A stretch of DNA of 64,000 bases from Perkinsus olseni (Eukaryota > Perkinsozoa > Perkinsida > Perkinsidae). A program made the translations under genes and the position numbers. This document shows positions 53,296 to 63,246 of this stretch, piece after piece (position 1 is the stretch's first letter; each line of letters opens with the position of its first letter). The notes under the pieces were generated by a model, which was not told the origin of the DNA, did not search any database, and saw only the letters and a list, made by a program, of their open reading frames with translations. The stretch spans positions 1 to 64,000 of the forward strand of contig JABANP010000271.1 in assembly GCA_013115135.1 (NCBI GenBank), given 5' to 3'.

Positions 53296-53512
53296 TGCGC
53301 ACCGCATTTATGAAACGGCTGATCGATTTGGATTTTATCACTATTTACAGGTATGAAAAGGTTGATCAATTCAAATGTAACCACGATATGAAAGTATGAA
53401 ACGGCTGATCGATTTGGATACTATCACTCTTCCCCACTACGAAACGGCTGAGCGATTTGGATACTACCACTTAGAAAAATCACGAAACGGTTGATCGATT
53501 TGGATATTATTA
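53296..53512 (+). repeat. Four copies of a GAAACGGYTGATCGATTTGG motif
   Basis: The motif occurs near 53311, 53397, 53437 and 53485, each followed by AT-TTA-CAC or a variant. The same 19-20 bases lie inside both TIRs of the Tc1/mariner element at 1-1605. A more diverged relative, AAAAGGTTGATCAATTC, sits at 53355. Confidence 0.9.
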
Positions 53513-53519
53513 CTGCCCT

Positions 53520-54280
53520 CCAGACTCTCCTCCTTCCTCTGACCCGTCCTCATCTTCTTCACTCTCCTCTTCGCTCGAATAATCACTAAAAATGCAACCG
53601 TTCAGAATCGAACCCGAGACCGACAGATACAAAAAACTGTCTGATTCATAGATATACATTAATACGGATAGCATGGATTTATATCCAAATCAACAAAACT
53701 ACTCCCGGCGGAGAAAAAATCGCCAAAATTTTCCACTTTTCCGCAAAAAAATCGCTAAAAATACACTTCGGCCCTATCTTGTTAATTCGATAAAATCAAA
53801 ACTGCGAACGCGGGAAATTCCACGGATCCGATTCCGATTTCTGCTGCCACTGGAGCTAACCATCAACGCAAATCATGAATTGAACTTCCTCTAAGGTTTA
53901 CGATATTATGTATGGTCCTTTATTATGATATTGCATGACTATCTGTATACTAATTGTATTTATACTAATATTATATTTATTTATGGATATCTGTTAACAA
54001 TGCCCATTAATATATATTAAAAGCAAACAAATTCCAACAAAAATTGGTTTTTCGGCTTCTAAAATAAAAGCCCAAAGCAGAAAATAGACACAGAATAATC
54101 ATTGTTGTCGCACCGCGGACTTCAAGTGCGTCCCGCGGCAAAACAACAGATGCGATCCTTCCGAGTATCTTTATATCCAGCTGTACCTCCCTAGACCAAC
54201 GACGTCGGAGTTGCTTCTCATGTTTTTCAACCTTCCTGCTTTTCTCAAAAAAATGGTACCACACCTACCCGAACTCCCCC
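53520..54280. other. AT-rich interval, no gene recognised
   Basis: It includes a tRNA T-arm relic on the minus strand at 53600-53650 (GGTCTCGGGTTCGATTC) with a possible anticodon-type stem GACAG/CTGTC. The rest is AT-rich with short frames. Confidence 0.4.
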
Positions 54281-54286
54281 CAGATA

Positions 54287-54745
54287 TCACCTGTAGTCTT
54301 CATCGCTGTCATACTCCGAAGATTCCTCCTCCTCCGAAGTCACTTCCGCCGCAGCACCGCCGTCCACACCATCACCGCCCGACCCCCGATCACTCCCCTG
54401 TGGCGCTGCACCAGAAAAAAAATGTCGCGCGCCACGAAATTACCCTCCAGCCTTACAGGTTGCTTCCCCAGCTTCAACTTTAGCAGGCATGTTCGCCTGA
54501 AGCAAAAATGGCAAAAATAATCACTTCGCTCCGCTAAAGGAAAATCAATTATTACCCTCAAAGCCTCCAGTCTTTGCCTACTCAGTTTAGCATCACGTCG
54601 CAACTAAGGAAACATATCCTCGTAAAAAGCGCTCGCCCGGGTGATCGATTATGCTCCCCACTACCTTTTTCCTGTATCCTGTCGTACAGCCAAAAGCCGT
54701 CCAGGCAAGTAAAATAATTACTACGCCAAAAGCGATGGTCGCCAT
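54287..54745 (-). CDS. Small type-I membrane protein with acidic tail, four exons, 95 aa
   Basis: Exons 54665-54745, 54556-54603, 54457-54496 and 54287-54405 join in phase across GT-AG introns of 61, 59 and 51 bp. The protein starts MATIAFGVVIILLAWTAFG, one membrane span or uncleaved signal anchor. A basic stretch follows (YRKKLRRDAKLSRQRLEALR), then a short linker, a Gly-rich segment and a strongly acidic C-terminus (TSEEEESSEYDSDEDYR). The smooth phase agreement and composition make the model convincing. No family is recognised. Introns 2 and 3 each hold one of the recurrent motifs (AGCGGAGCGAAG and AATTTCGTGGCGCGCG). The 5' UTR seems to contain another intron ending TTTCCCAG just before the ATG. 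Confidence 0.8.
54406..54456 (-). other. Introner-like intron, motif A
   Basis: The 51-bp intron 3 of the small membrane protein gene is almost entirely GTAAGG, GGTAATTTCGTGGCGCGCG, a T-run and GTGCAG. Motif A begins 11-13 bases from the 5' splice site. Confidence 0.75.
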
Positions 54746-55378
54746 GCGGGTGAATCTGGGAAAAATCCGGGAAATTTCCGGAAAATTGAGAGAGAAGGGT
54801 ATCTTTTTACCTGACAATTGCACGCATCGAGCGAGATTCCTTGAAATTCTTGAGGAATTCGATGACATTGCCGTGAGAGCAATCGGTAGCTACGTCTATC
54901 AGGTTGGCGGCGTCGCGAGACATGAGCATCCTGAGGTTGAGCATGTAAGATACAGAATGGGTTGAACCTACGAGCCAGATTGATCCGGAGGACGCACGCA
55001 GTGCACAAAGTAGGTTGTTAAAAATAAATTTTTTCCCTATCACTTCAAATGATGGATAGCAGTTCAGTTATTCCAGCGCATCTTAGGTCCACTAACGAAG
55101 GATACAGAATAGGTCGATACAGCAGCAACTCAGTTCATATAACGGATCCTGAGTCGACTCATGGTGGATACGAAATAAGTCAGATTGCAACCCCTTACTG
55201 TCCTCCTTCACTCTTCGCAGTAAGCCCCGGCGAGCCAACCATCCTAACATCCCCATCGATCACCGGGGCGAGCGCGGCGAACTCTAAAACATCCAAGATT
55301 TGGCGAAAAGTTGGTATGCACGAATCTTACGCGATCGCACTCCGCTGTTCCTATATTTTGGTAACCTCCAAATGACGG

Positions 55379-55453
55379 TGTCGGGCAGGTTGCTCCGCTG
55401 TGGTATTAATTCTGACATACGGAAGGTCCCCGGTTCGAATCCCACAACCGACA
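55379..55453 (+). other. tRNA-like relic with acceptor pairing
   Basis: TGTCGG at the start pairs with CCGACA at the end at tRNA length (75 nt). The B box GGTTCGAATCC is intact, and a CAT-containing loop sits near the anticodon position. The A box and T stem are damaged, so it is taken as a pseudogene. Confidence 0.5.
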
Positions 55454-55553
55454 TCTACAAAAATTCATATTCTTTTCCTTCTCTATCTTCCATTCTCCTT
55501 TTATATGAGACATTTTCTTCCCGAATAAAGCGATTCACAACAAAAAAATGCCT

Positions 55554-55740
55554 TTAAAATGCCGCAGCCAGGGATCGAACCCAAGACCTACCGATGCCCG
55601 AATCTTCCATCGACACCGGGTCCCCTCCCACCACATGAGGCTTCCTATCATACCGGACCGGCCTGTCTGCCAACTCGGTATTCAACAGACGAACTATCAA
55701 AGCACTTCTCCAACCGCCCTGAAGCGAAAACAACAAAAAA
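55554..55740 (-). CDS. Possible terminal exon containing a tRNA relic
   Basis: After an acceptor (TTTTCGCTTCAG, about 55729) a minus-strand frame reads RSALIVRLLNTELADRPVRY, then EDSGIGRSWVRSLAAAF and stops. Its last third overlaps a tRNA T-arm relic (GGTCTTGGGTTCGATCCCTG), suggesting exonised repeat sequence. The preceding intron contains motif A (near 55748). Confidence 0.35.
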
Positions 55741-56142
55741 TCCGTCACGCGCCACGAAATTATTTTACACTGGCAAAATACCCGAATTTTTCCCAATTAT
55801 GTAAATTTTCATACGCTAGTGAAATATAGGAAAAAAAGTGGCCGAATCCTCACCTGTAAAAGACACGCATCAACCTAAAATACGCGCAGGCAAATCCCCA
55901 GGGCTGATGAGAACAGAAGTCGCGCAACACTGATGGTAGCTTCCTCAAAAGGAGGGGAAAAACTATTCGTACTCAGGCTGAAAAAATGCCCGAAAAAATT
56001 TGGGGAAAAATTTGATGGTCGGTGTAGTCAAGAGATCGATCAACCACTCGATAATTCAGTCCGAGTAAAAATGAATTTCCACCCGAAAAAATTCCTCCAC
56101 CAAAAATTTTTCCCAAAAATTTCGAAAAATCCGCCTTTTTAC

Positions 56143-56562
56143 CTCCGGGTCGCCAGAAGGGCACTCGCCAAGGGCAACGCACTCGCAAGATTTGCTCCAC
56201 ATACAAGTCGTATCTGATGGGCGATCGAAAGGTCCCCGGATCGATCCCGGCACCCTGCACTTTTACTTCCTTTATTATAACTAACAAATTCATAATTTCC
56301 TCGAACATGTTCTCTTGTATATTGGGCACAGGAAAGAATCTGAAAAAAATAATACAAAAAATCGTCACGCGCCACGAAATTACCGAATCGATTCCCAGGC
56401 GACTTCGAGCATCCACGTGTCCGGCCGTCTCCGGGCAGACACCACCGACCTCCGCTTCCTCAAAATCTGAAAAAATCGAAAATTTCCCGAAATTTTCCGG
56501 AAAAAAAAATTACCTCCAACTCGGAGACTGACCGCTGTCGCCACGAATGTGACGACGAGTCG
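56143..56562 (-). CDS. Spliced gene, three exons seen, unknown function
   Basis: Exons 56514-56562, 56384-56466 and 56143-56339 join in phase over GT-AG introns of 47 and 44 bp. The protein reads SWRQRSVSELEILRKRRSVV, then RRRPDTWMLEVAWESIRFFP, VPNIQENMFEEIMNLLVIIK, GIDPGTFRSPIRYDLYVEQI and CPWRVPFWRPG. It is well formed but matches no family I know, and both ends continue outside the exons traced. The third exon overlaps, in antisense, a tRNA B-box relic (near 56238). Both introns carry recurrent sequences: TTTCCGGAAAATTTCGG in one and motif A in the other. A competing frame beginning with a signal-peptide-like MKRLVVTFVATAVSL at 56570 joins less well. Confidence 0.6.
56340..56383 (-). other. 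Introner-like intron, motif A at the 5' splice site
   Basis: A 44-bp intron beginning GTAATTTCGTGGCGCGTGAC and ending in a T-rich tract and CAG. It has the same 5' end as motif A in the unrelated gene at 54406-54456. Confidence 0.8.
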
Positions 56563-56825
56563 CTTCATACGAAAAGGTAATGGCTGTTGAGGAAACGCAA
56601 GATTGCAAGATTCCGAGATAGCCCACTGCCACACCGCGTTGAGGAAACGCAAGATTGCAAGATTTCCCATGGCAACCAATTAAACACTCGCGATGAGCCA
56701 TGAAACTGTATTACCCCACATATGGTATCTGGAAGCGTCACTGCGCCACGAAATTAAATAACCTAACACCACTACAGCGTTGAGGAATTGTAAGATTGAG
56801 CAAGATTGCAAGATTCTCACTGTGT

Positions 56826-59800
56826 TCATATCTTCGGAGTGAGCAGATCCACTCGGCCATCGTAGCCGCCGACCGCCACGAAATTGGAAACTCTGTGAAG
56901 TGACAGGAGGGCAGAGTCCGAGGAAGGATGGTCAAATTCACCTGGGGGGGAAAGATACGCTTCCATTCGAGCTTGATAAACAATATAAAGATACGCTTAA
57001 ATGGCGGATGAAGGAATCGAACCCGAGACCTCCCTTACGCAGTCGGACGCTCTGCCGTGGGGACTCCGAAGTATCTTTCTTCTCGCCCATGGACTCCATG
57101 CTCAAACTCTCACTGCTCGACCTCAACGATCGACGCATATCCCAGAATCTGACGACCTCCATCAAAGTCGACCTCTCCGTAATGTGCACGCTCGAGAGAA
57201 AGATACCAGTACCCGTCTTACACCTTTCTCGAATAGAAAATGATACCAAAATTTTTTCCAGCTTTTCCGAAAATTCTCGCAAATTCTATAATTTTTCCAA
57301 CCGAAGATATCCCACCGCCGTATTAACCAATATCTTCCCATCGCCCATGAACTTCGTCAAATTACCCTCCCACCCAAAGGTCCCCGGTTCAATTCCCAGG
57401 CCCTCCATTTTATTATCACCTCACAAACCCGTCCAGTGAGCTCGTCGTGACTTCCCATTTTTCCGCCACTAAACCCGTCATCGCAGTCGTCCCGCCATCT
57501 CCGCCACCCGCAACCACATTCGCTTCAACATCGATCGCTTTAATGCTGCCGTCCGAAAATCCAGCGAAAACTGAAAAAACAAGAATCGCTTCGCTCCGCT
57601 GAAAATATTCTGGCCGTTACCAGTGGACAGATCGCAAAAAATGCAAAGAAGAACTGCTTCGCTCCGCTAACGACCGCCACGCCGCTACAAAATTTGTAGC
57701 ACAAATTCTCACTAAAAAACTTTCCCTATTCGAACAAATAAATTGCTTCGCTCCGCTAAAACCTCGAAAAAGACCAAACCTACCACACTTCGCTCCGCTA
57801 GCCGCCTCCAATGTCGTTATTGAAGCCCCGGATTCCACGCCCGCCGTGCGACTGATGAACTTCCCGCTGTGGACGTCCACGCAGGCCACACTGCCATCGG
57901 TGTACCCGATGACCAGCTTGCTGCTCATATCGAAGGGATGCCTGAAATCGATCACGTGATCGATTCACACTACACGGTACAGTTAGATAATTCTCATTTT
58001 CCGACGGGTTTCAATTTCGTGGCGCGCGAAATTTCCCGCGGTGATGTATTACCAACAAAGCGCGCTCGGATCTATGGTCTTTCCCTCCTCAACCAACTTG
58101 AACCGCTGCGCCAAAAGCTGCAGGAAAGGGGTATCTTCCGCTGTATCTGATGCATGCTCAACCTCAAGATACCCCAAAAGAATCTGCAAGATTCTTACCT
58201 GAATTCGGCCCGGCCACCTTCCACACACACGCCGTACCATCGCTGCTGCCGGTCGCCAGAAGACTGAAAAGAGAGGAAAAAAACTTCGCTCCGCTAAAGA
58301 ACCCTCCACCCTAGCAAACATCCCACGGCAGACTTTTGAAATCCAATGAAATTGCCGGGACATTTCGGAAGATTTACCAAAAATTACGGTAAATTTACCG
58401 AAAATTTACGGAAAATTTGTGGAAAAAAGACCAAAAATTTACGAAATATTTTCTCTTACCAGTCCTCAGGCCTCCCTAGCCGGACAGACCAAACCGCGTC
58501 TTCATGTCGACACACTTCCTCCGACCTCACAACTGCCGCAATTTCGCGGCGCGGTGACAAAGGAGACAGCTCGGCATCCCGCGGTGGCAGTCGGTACATT
58601 GAAACCTGCAGGCGGAGCGAAGCAATTAATAATTAGCCAGAGAAAATCTTACGAGACACGAAATCGAACTCCTCAGAATTGGCCCTGTTTGAGTACTTCT
58701 ACCGGACCATTATTCAAAATTTGTGTTCCCGACTACCGAGTTCAAAACTTTCAGACGGGACTGTTATTATTATCTTTTATGAGGACCTTCAGAAATCGCT
58801 GAGAAGTCGCCAGCGGTTTTATAAGCTCAGCTTTGTGTCATCCTCGAAGATGAGTTACAAAATAGTAAATATACTAGGAATAGCCTCGACGATGGGAGCA
58901 TAGGCTCATCGCTGTAATTATCTGATGCGACATCAGATAAGAAAGAGGACCACAGAATTTACGGGAATTTACGATATTTAAAAATAACCCCGACGGGACT
59001 TGAACCCGCAACCTTCGACTCCGGAAACCGACGCGCTTCCATTGCGCCACGAGGTCTACGGAAATACCCCCATCCAAATGATGTATCAAACAAGACCTCA
59101 ACGACACCAATGGAAGAACAGAGGGAGTCCGAACGAACTGAGCGGTAGGATAATCCCCACAAAACTGCACAAAAAATTCCGAATTGAAAAATTAATCATC
59201 AATCTCTTCATAGTCACGTTAAAGTAACTAGAATCTCTCTCGCCAAAATTTCGGAAAAATACGAAATTTCCGGAAAAAAATACGGAAATTTCCGGCTCAC
59301 CTACCACTCCATCCGCCCGACCCGCGACGAGGGTCCGATCGTCCTCACGGAAGGCCATCGATAAAACAGCGGAAGTACCTCCCCTCAGACAAAGGGGGCC
59401 TTCAAGGGATCCGCCTGGGGAGAGAAAATCTTGCAATCTTGCCGAATCTTGCATTTCCTCAAACCACCTGGCGCTGAGGGCGATTCGTCACCGCTGGATA
59501 TCGGTGGTAGATTCCAAACTTTGATGAGCGTATCTTCCGAGCCTGACAGAGTTATGAAACTCCAACTGTCTGAAGATATTATGCGGTCCTATTCTGTATC
59601 TCACACGCTTCAACCTTGGATACTCTACAGTCAAAGTGTTGATCACAAGAGCACTTGCCGATCCCACGCGCCATCCGAACACGAGATACCAAGATCCACT
59701 TGGACGTTTTAACCCGCGTAAAAACATCCCAGGTTTACTACCAGTAAACAAAGTCTTCCCTTCATCCGCCATCACCGTGCATCTAACCGCTCCCAAGTGG

Positions 59801-62800
59801 GCATTCATCCGAACAGCCGGACGCCACTCCTTCCCTGCCCTGCTCACCAAACCCGCACAGGTTCTATCCCGGGGAGAGGCCTTTTTAGTCGATTGTTGGT
59901 GAGCCGCGGTGGGTGACAGTAATGGTGGGCTTGAGGGACCCTAAAAGATCAAACGGCGTATCTTTTCATGCGTCACGAGCACGCGTCAACCTAAGATACG
60001 CATACATATATACCTAAAGATACTCATGAGTTACACGCTCATGATAGAGTCAACCACAAGATACTCATCTCAACCTCAAGATACTCATCTCAACCTCAAA
60101 ATACTTGACCGAAGTTGACCTCAAGATACTTAACCGAAGTTGACCTCAAGATACTCAACCAAGGCCGACCTCAAGATACTCAACCAATGCCGACCTCAAG
60201 ATACTTAACCAAGGCCGACCTCAAGATATTCCTACTAATACAACTATAATTCATACCATACAAACTCGACAAAGATTCGTAAAATTTTTTTCATACCGAA
60301 TCTTGCTATCCGACCTCCACGAGAACCGCCAGCTCAACCTCAAGATACGCCGCGAATATTTCTAAAAATATACACCTCAAATAACCAAGTACCAGCTTCA
60401 ACCTAAGATACTCTTTGCGCTGCGAGACCCCATAACACTACCCCCTGCAAACTCTCCTTAGTCGGAAACCTCGCCGCTTCCATCCAGGATGACGGTGACG
60501 GGGGAGACTTCGCCGGATGCGCAGTCGGACTGAGATAAAGTCACGTTTTCCATCCAAACGACCCAGGTTCAATCCCTGAATGGTTTTCCTATATTTTTTC
60601 TCACCTCTTTAAAGTGTTGCCCGCCTTAGGTGAGCGTCCTTGATTCGGAACCCGCGACAAATTACCCGCACGAGTTCGATTCCCATCGATGTCACCTCCG
60701 CTTGGACTCAAAGAAGATTCCCGCAAGTAACTGAACACCAAATCGATCACTTAATCGATTTCGACATATCATTTCTACTCTATCAAATACCGCTCAACCT
60801 TCCAGGGAATTGAGAATATATTCGCGCGCCACAAAAATATTCTTAATTTTCCTAGAAAAAATTACCGCGCGCCACGAAATTACCCTCAAGACCATATATC
60901 TATATTAACATTCAAAGGTATTAAACACACTTTATATTATCTACTAATATACATACATTATCTCTTCACGCGCCACGAAATCCTTCACGCGCCACGAAAT
61001 TATTTATTACTCTCTCAAAATCGCCTTGCAAGACTGAGGCCTCGACTGTCCAGCAGGTGAAGGATTTTGACTCGAAGATACGCTGCCATACAGCTCCAGC
61101 TGAGCTCGCAGGGTTTCGGCCGGGGAGAGAGGAAAAGATACGCTTTGCGGCGCTTCGCTCCGCTCAGATAATGGTGGAGTACTCGATGCTATGTGACTTC
61201 CTTCAGTACCTGAACCAACCTAAAAGATACTCCGCACGGGTCAACCTAAGATACGCATCATAGCGAGGAAGAGCACCTACAGTATGTACCCAGAAGAATC
61301 ACAAAAGATATCTTTACGCACTATAAAGAATAGAGGTCGACCCATGGCTCACGCGAAAATTAAGATACGCATCGACTCAGTGATAAAAAATAAAAAATAC
61401 TACATTAAGTAAAATCTAAATACTACACCAACTTCGCGACCTCAATTTCTCCCCAATATCGTGAAACCGTTTCCAGCCTCAGAAATTTCAGAGCGAACGA
61501 AGCCAGCGGAACATTTTCTGTCATTTTTCGGTTTTTTTTCTGCGTTTTTCCAATTTTTTCCACCACGGCAATGTTGACCGAACCCAAGTTTAGCATACCA
61601 TTCGAGAGCGTGCGAAAGGAATTTTTCAAAAAGTATGAAATCGCTACTATTCCAAAATTACCGAGCCCCGTTAACTCCTCACAAAAATTTTGTGAATATT
61701 TATGAATTTACTCACAACTATACTTCACAGTTTGGATACTCAAAATTAATTTTATGAGAAAAAAATTCAACTAGGTGTCAGAAAAATCTGAATTAACCTT
61801 CAACAGTGCGCACCGGACGATGTAAAATCGGGTCTTACCGGGTCGCCTAATTTTTTACGTAGGTATTATCATAACGTAGGGAAAAATCAAATTTGATTCA
61901 ACAACTTTCGTAAAATTTGACCTCTACCATGACACCAATAATTCCTTTTTTCCATACCACTCCTCACCCAACTACCGCTTCTTTGGAGGGCCTCTACAGT
62001 TGCCCTCTCCCGCTTCAACGCGAATTCAAGCATGCTGATTCGCCTGAGGTAATCCCGGGCCTTCCCTTCCTGCGCTTCCGCCTCTAACTCAGCTTTCCGG
62101 CATTTCTCCACCAACTCGAACCTGTGGGAAATGGAAAATTTCGAGCGGTGAGAATCTTAGGTCGAAGCGGGGTAAATACGGATGAAGTTCATTGATTCTG
62201 ATACGGGATACCAGTCCGAATCTTATAAGAAACAAATTCCTCCGTAATAAAAACCGAGCGGTGCATACTATGAGTCTCATAGTATGCACCGCTCGGTTTT
62301 TTAGTATGAGAATCTTAGGTTGAAGCGGGGGAAACACAGAAAAAAGGATTCTAATTCTGATGCAAAATTCGCTATAATAATCTGATTCATTCCCGTACGC
62401 AATTTTCCCCTTTTCAGCTACTCTCACTTTTAACTTCGCCCCTAAATTACAGCGCAGGACAAGTCCTTCGCGAGAGCTCAGCGACGTCGAGTCATCAAAG
62501 TATCCCATCCTCGAATGAAGCCCCTCGACCCCGCCCCCCGGGTATGCCCGATTAGACCTCCACAATATTCAGGACAATTTCGTGGCGCGTGACGGAACTA
62601 CCGTTCTAATTCCGCCTCAGCCTGGTCCCTTGCCAAGTATCTTTTGAGATCCTGGAGGTCTCTAACGACCTAAAAGATACGCCCTTGCACGCACAGCGAA
62701 GATTTTCCAGGCTCCGGTAGTACCCTCTCGATCAGCAGGGCTGCAGCGTCGGCCATGGACTTCCTTCCTTCGCTCAACTCCGGACGGCGGCTGGCGGAGG

Positions 62801-62816
62801 CGGCGTCCATCGTCAT
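56826..62816 (-). CDS. Striatin-like STRIPAK scaffold protein (coiled coil plus WD40), many exons
   Basis: The ATG at 62816 opens exon 62724-62816, followed by 62602-62669 and about 61968-62121. These encode a long coiled coil ending RRISMLEFALKRERA, the counterpart of the striatin RRIKMLEYALKQERA core. WD40 exons follow in animal striatin order: up to 59742 (MNAHLGAVRCTVMADEGKTL), 59468-59542 (SEDTLIKVWNLPP), 59305-59414 (GPLCLRGGTSAVLSMAFRED), 58460-58605 (HEDAVWSVRLG), 58199-58263 (LLATGSSDGTACVWKV), 58053-58146, 57784-57941 (KLVIGYTDGSVACVDVHSG), 57425-57570 (VFAGFSDGSIKAIDV), pieces near 57300-57370 and 57100-57210 (VVRFWDMRR), and 56826-56941, ending FVAVGGYDGRVDLLTPKI. Phases agree where checked; linker exons at 59.8-61.9 kb are only partly placed. 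Striatin is the regulatory scaffold of a PP2A-kinase complex. A tRNA gene lies in the 58606-59304 intron. Confidence 0.8.
57001..57068 (-). other. tRNA-like relic in a striatin intron
   Basis: The minus strand has ACGGCAGAGCG (A-box-like), a damaged anticodon arm and GGTCTCGGGTTCGATTCC (B box with T arm) at normal spacing. The acceptor ends do not pair fully. The most complete of the non-functional tRNA relics. Confidence 0.5.
58147..58198 (-). other. Introner-like intron, motif C
   Basis: A 52-bp striatin intron containing GTATCTTGAGGTTGAGCATG just before its CATCAG 3' splice site. Related sequence occurs in the intron at 59543-59741 (GTATCCAAGGTTGAAGCGTG), at 54925-54955 and in the array at 60052-60232. 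Confidence 0.75.
58985..59056 (-). tRNA. tRNA-Arg, anticodon CCG, nested in a striatin intron
   Basis: A 72-nt cloverleaf almost identical to the gene at 51399-51470. The anticodon stem reads TCGGT/GTCGA (one G-T pair more) and the T stem has one base change. Anticodon loop TTCCGGA gives CCG. Both internal promoter boxes (TGGCGCAATGG and GGTTCAAGTCC) are intact. It lies on the same strand as, and inside the 699-bp intron of, the striatin-like gene. Confidence 0.93.
59415..59467 (-). other. Introner-like intron, motif D
   Basis: A 53-bp striatin intron made of GTGGTTTGAGGAAATGCAAG, then ATTCGGCAAGATTGCAAGAT and a TTCTCTCCCCAG end. The GAGGAAACGCAAGATTGCAA form occurs in the opposite orientation at 56592, 56637 and (shorter) 56773. 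Confidence 0.75.
60052..60232 (+). repeat. Tandem array of CAAGATACT motif units (19-25 bp)
   Basis: Units of the form CTCAACCTCAAGATACTCAT (20 bp) change into 25-bp units GACCTCAAGATACT-AACC(A/G)A(A/G)G-C, about eight in all. On the striatin strand each unit is AGTATCTTGAG, the core of intron motif C. Confidence 0.92.
62122..62601 (-). other. Striatin intron 2 with a perfect palindrome
   Basis: A 480-bp GT-AG intron between coiled-coil exons. It begins next to an inverted copy of motif A (GTTCCGTCACGCGCCACGAA) and holds the palindrome at 62249-62301 and two copies of AATCTTAGGT(C/T)GAAGCGGGG (62153 and 62310). Confidence 0.7.
62249..62301. repeat. Perfect 53-bp palindrome, 26-bp arms, one-base centre
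   Basis: Arms 62249-62274 and 62276-62301 are exact reverse complements around a single T. Each arm carries CCGAGCGGTGCATACTATGA or its complement. Confidence 0.98.
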
Positions 62817-63246
62817 TAGCGTCGAGTCAAAAATACTGCGAATAAATAGCGGGAAAGTTAGGGCGTTATTCTATGGAGCGAGAGGTCTGCGGTTCTATTC
62901 ACCTCAATGATCTGTTATGACATATCCGACCTCTCCGCGATCTCCTATGACCGACCTAAGATACGCCCATCCCCACAAGTAGAAACTCCAACGATTGTAG
63001 TAATACAAAAAATACGCTCCTTGATCGAAAATAGACTCTACAAAATATCAGCTTCAATTCCAACTTTCTCCTCTCTATGAAAAATCATTAATAAAATATT
63101 AACGACCTAAAATACTGAAATTAAAAAGGCTAAAATATTCCTTCAATACAGAATCATCACAGGTCGTTGCTGTTGACGAACCTTTCCAACCTCCTGACCC
63201 GTCCGACCTTCCTCCTCAGACTTAAAGAATCCATTCCCTATTCTAG

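Noticed and set aside
55973..56416. Single 147-codon minus-strand frame as a gene of its own
   Set aside because: It crosses the 44-bp intron at 56340-56383. The spliced model keeps a better reading on both sides.
57001..57068. Working tRNA gene
   Set aside because: The anticodon stem does not pair and the acceptor ends do not match, so it is listed only as a relic.
62089..62565. 158-codon minus-strand frame across 62.1-62.6 kb
   Set aside because: It lies in a striatin intron, spans the perfect palindrome and has no protein-like character.
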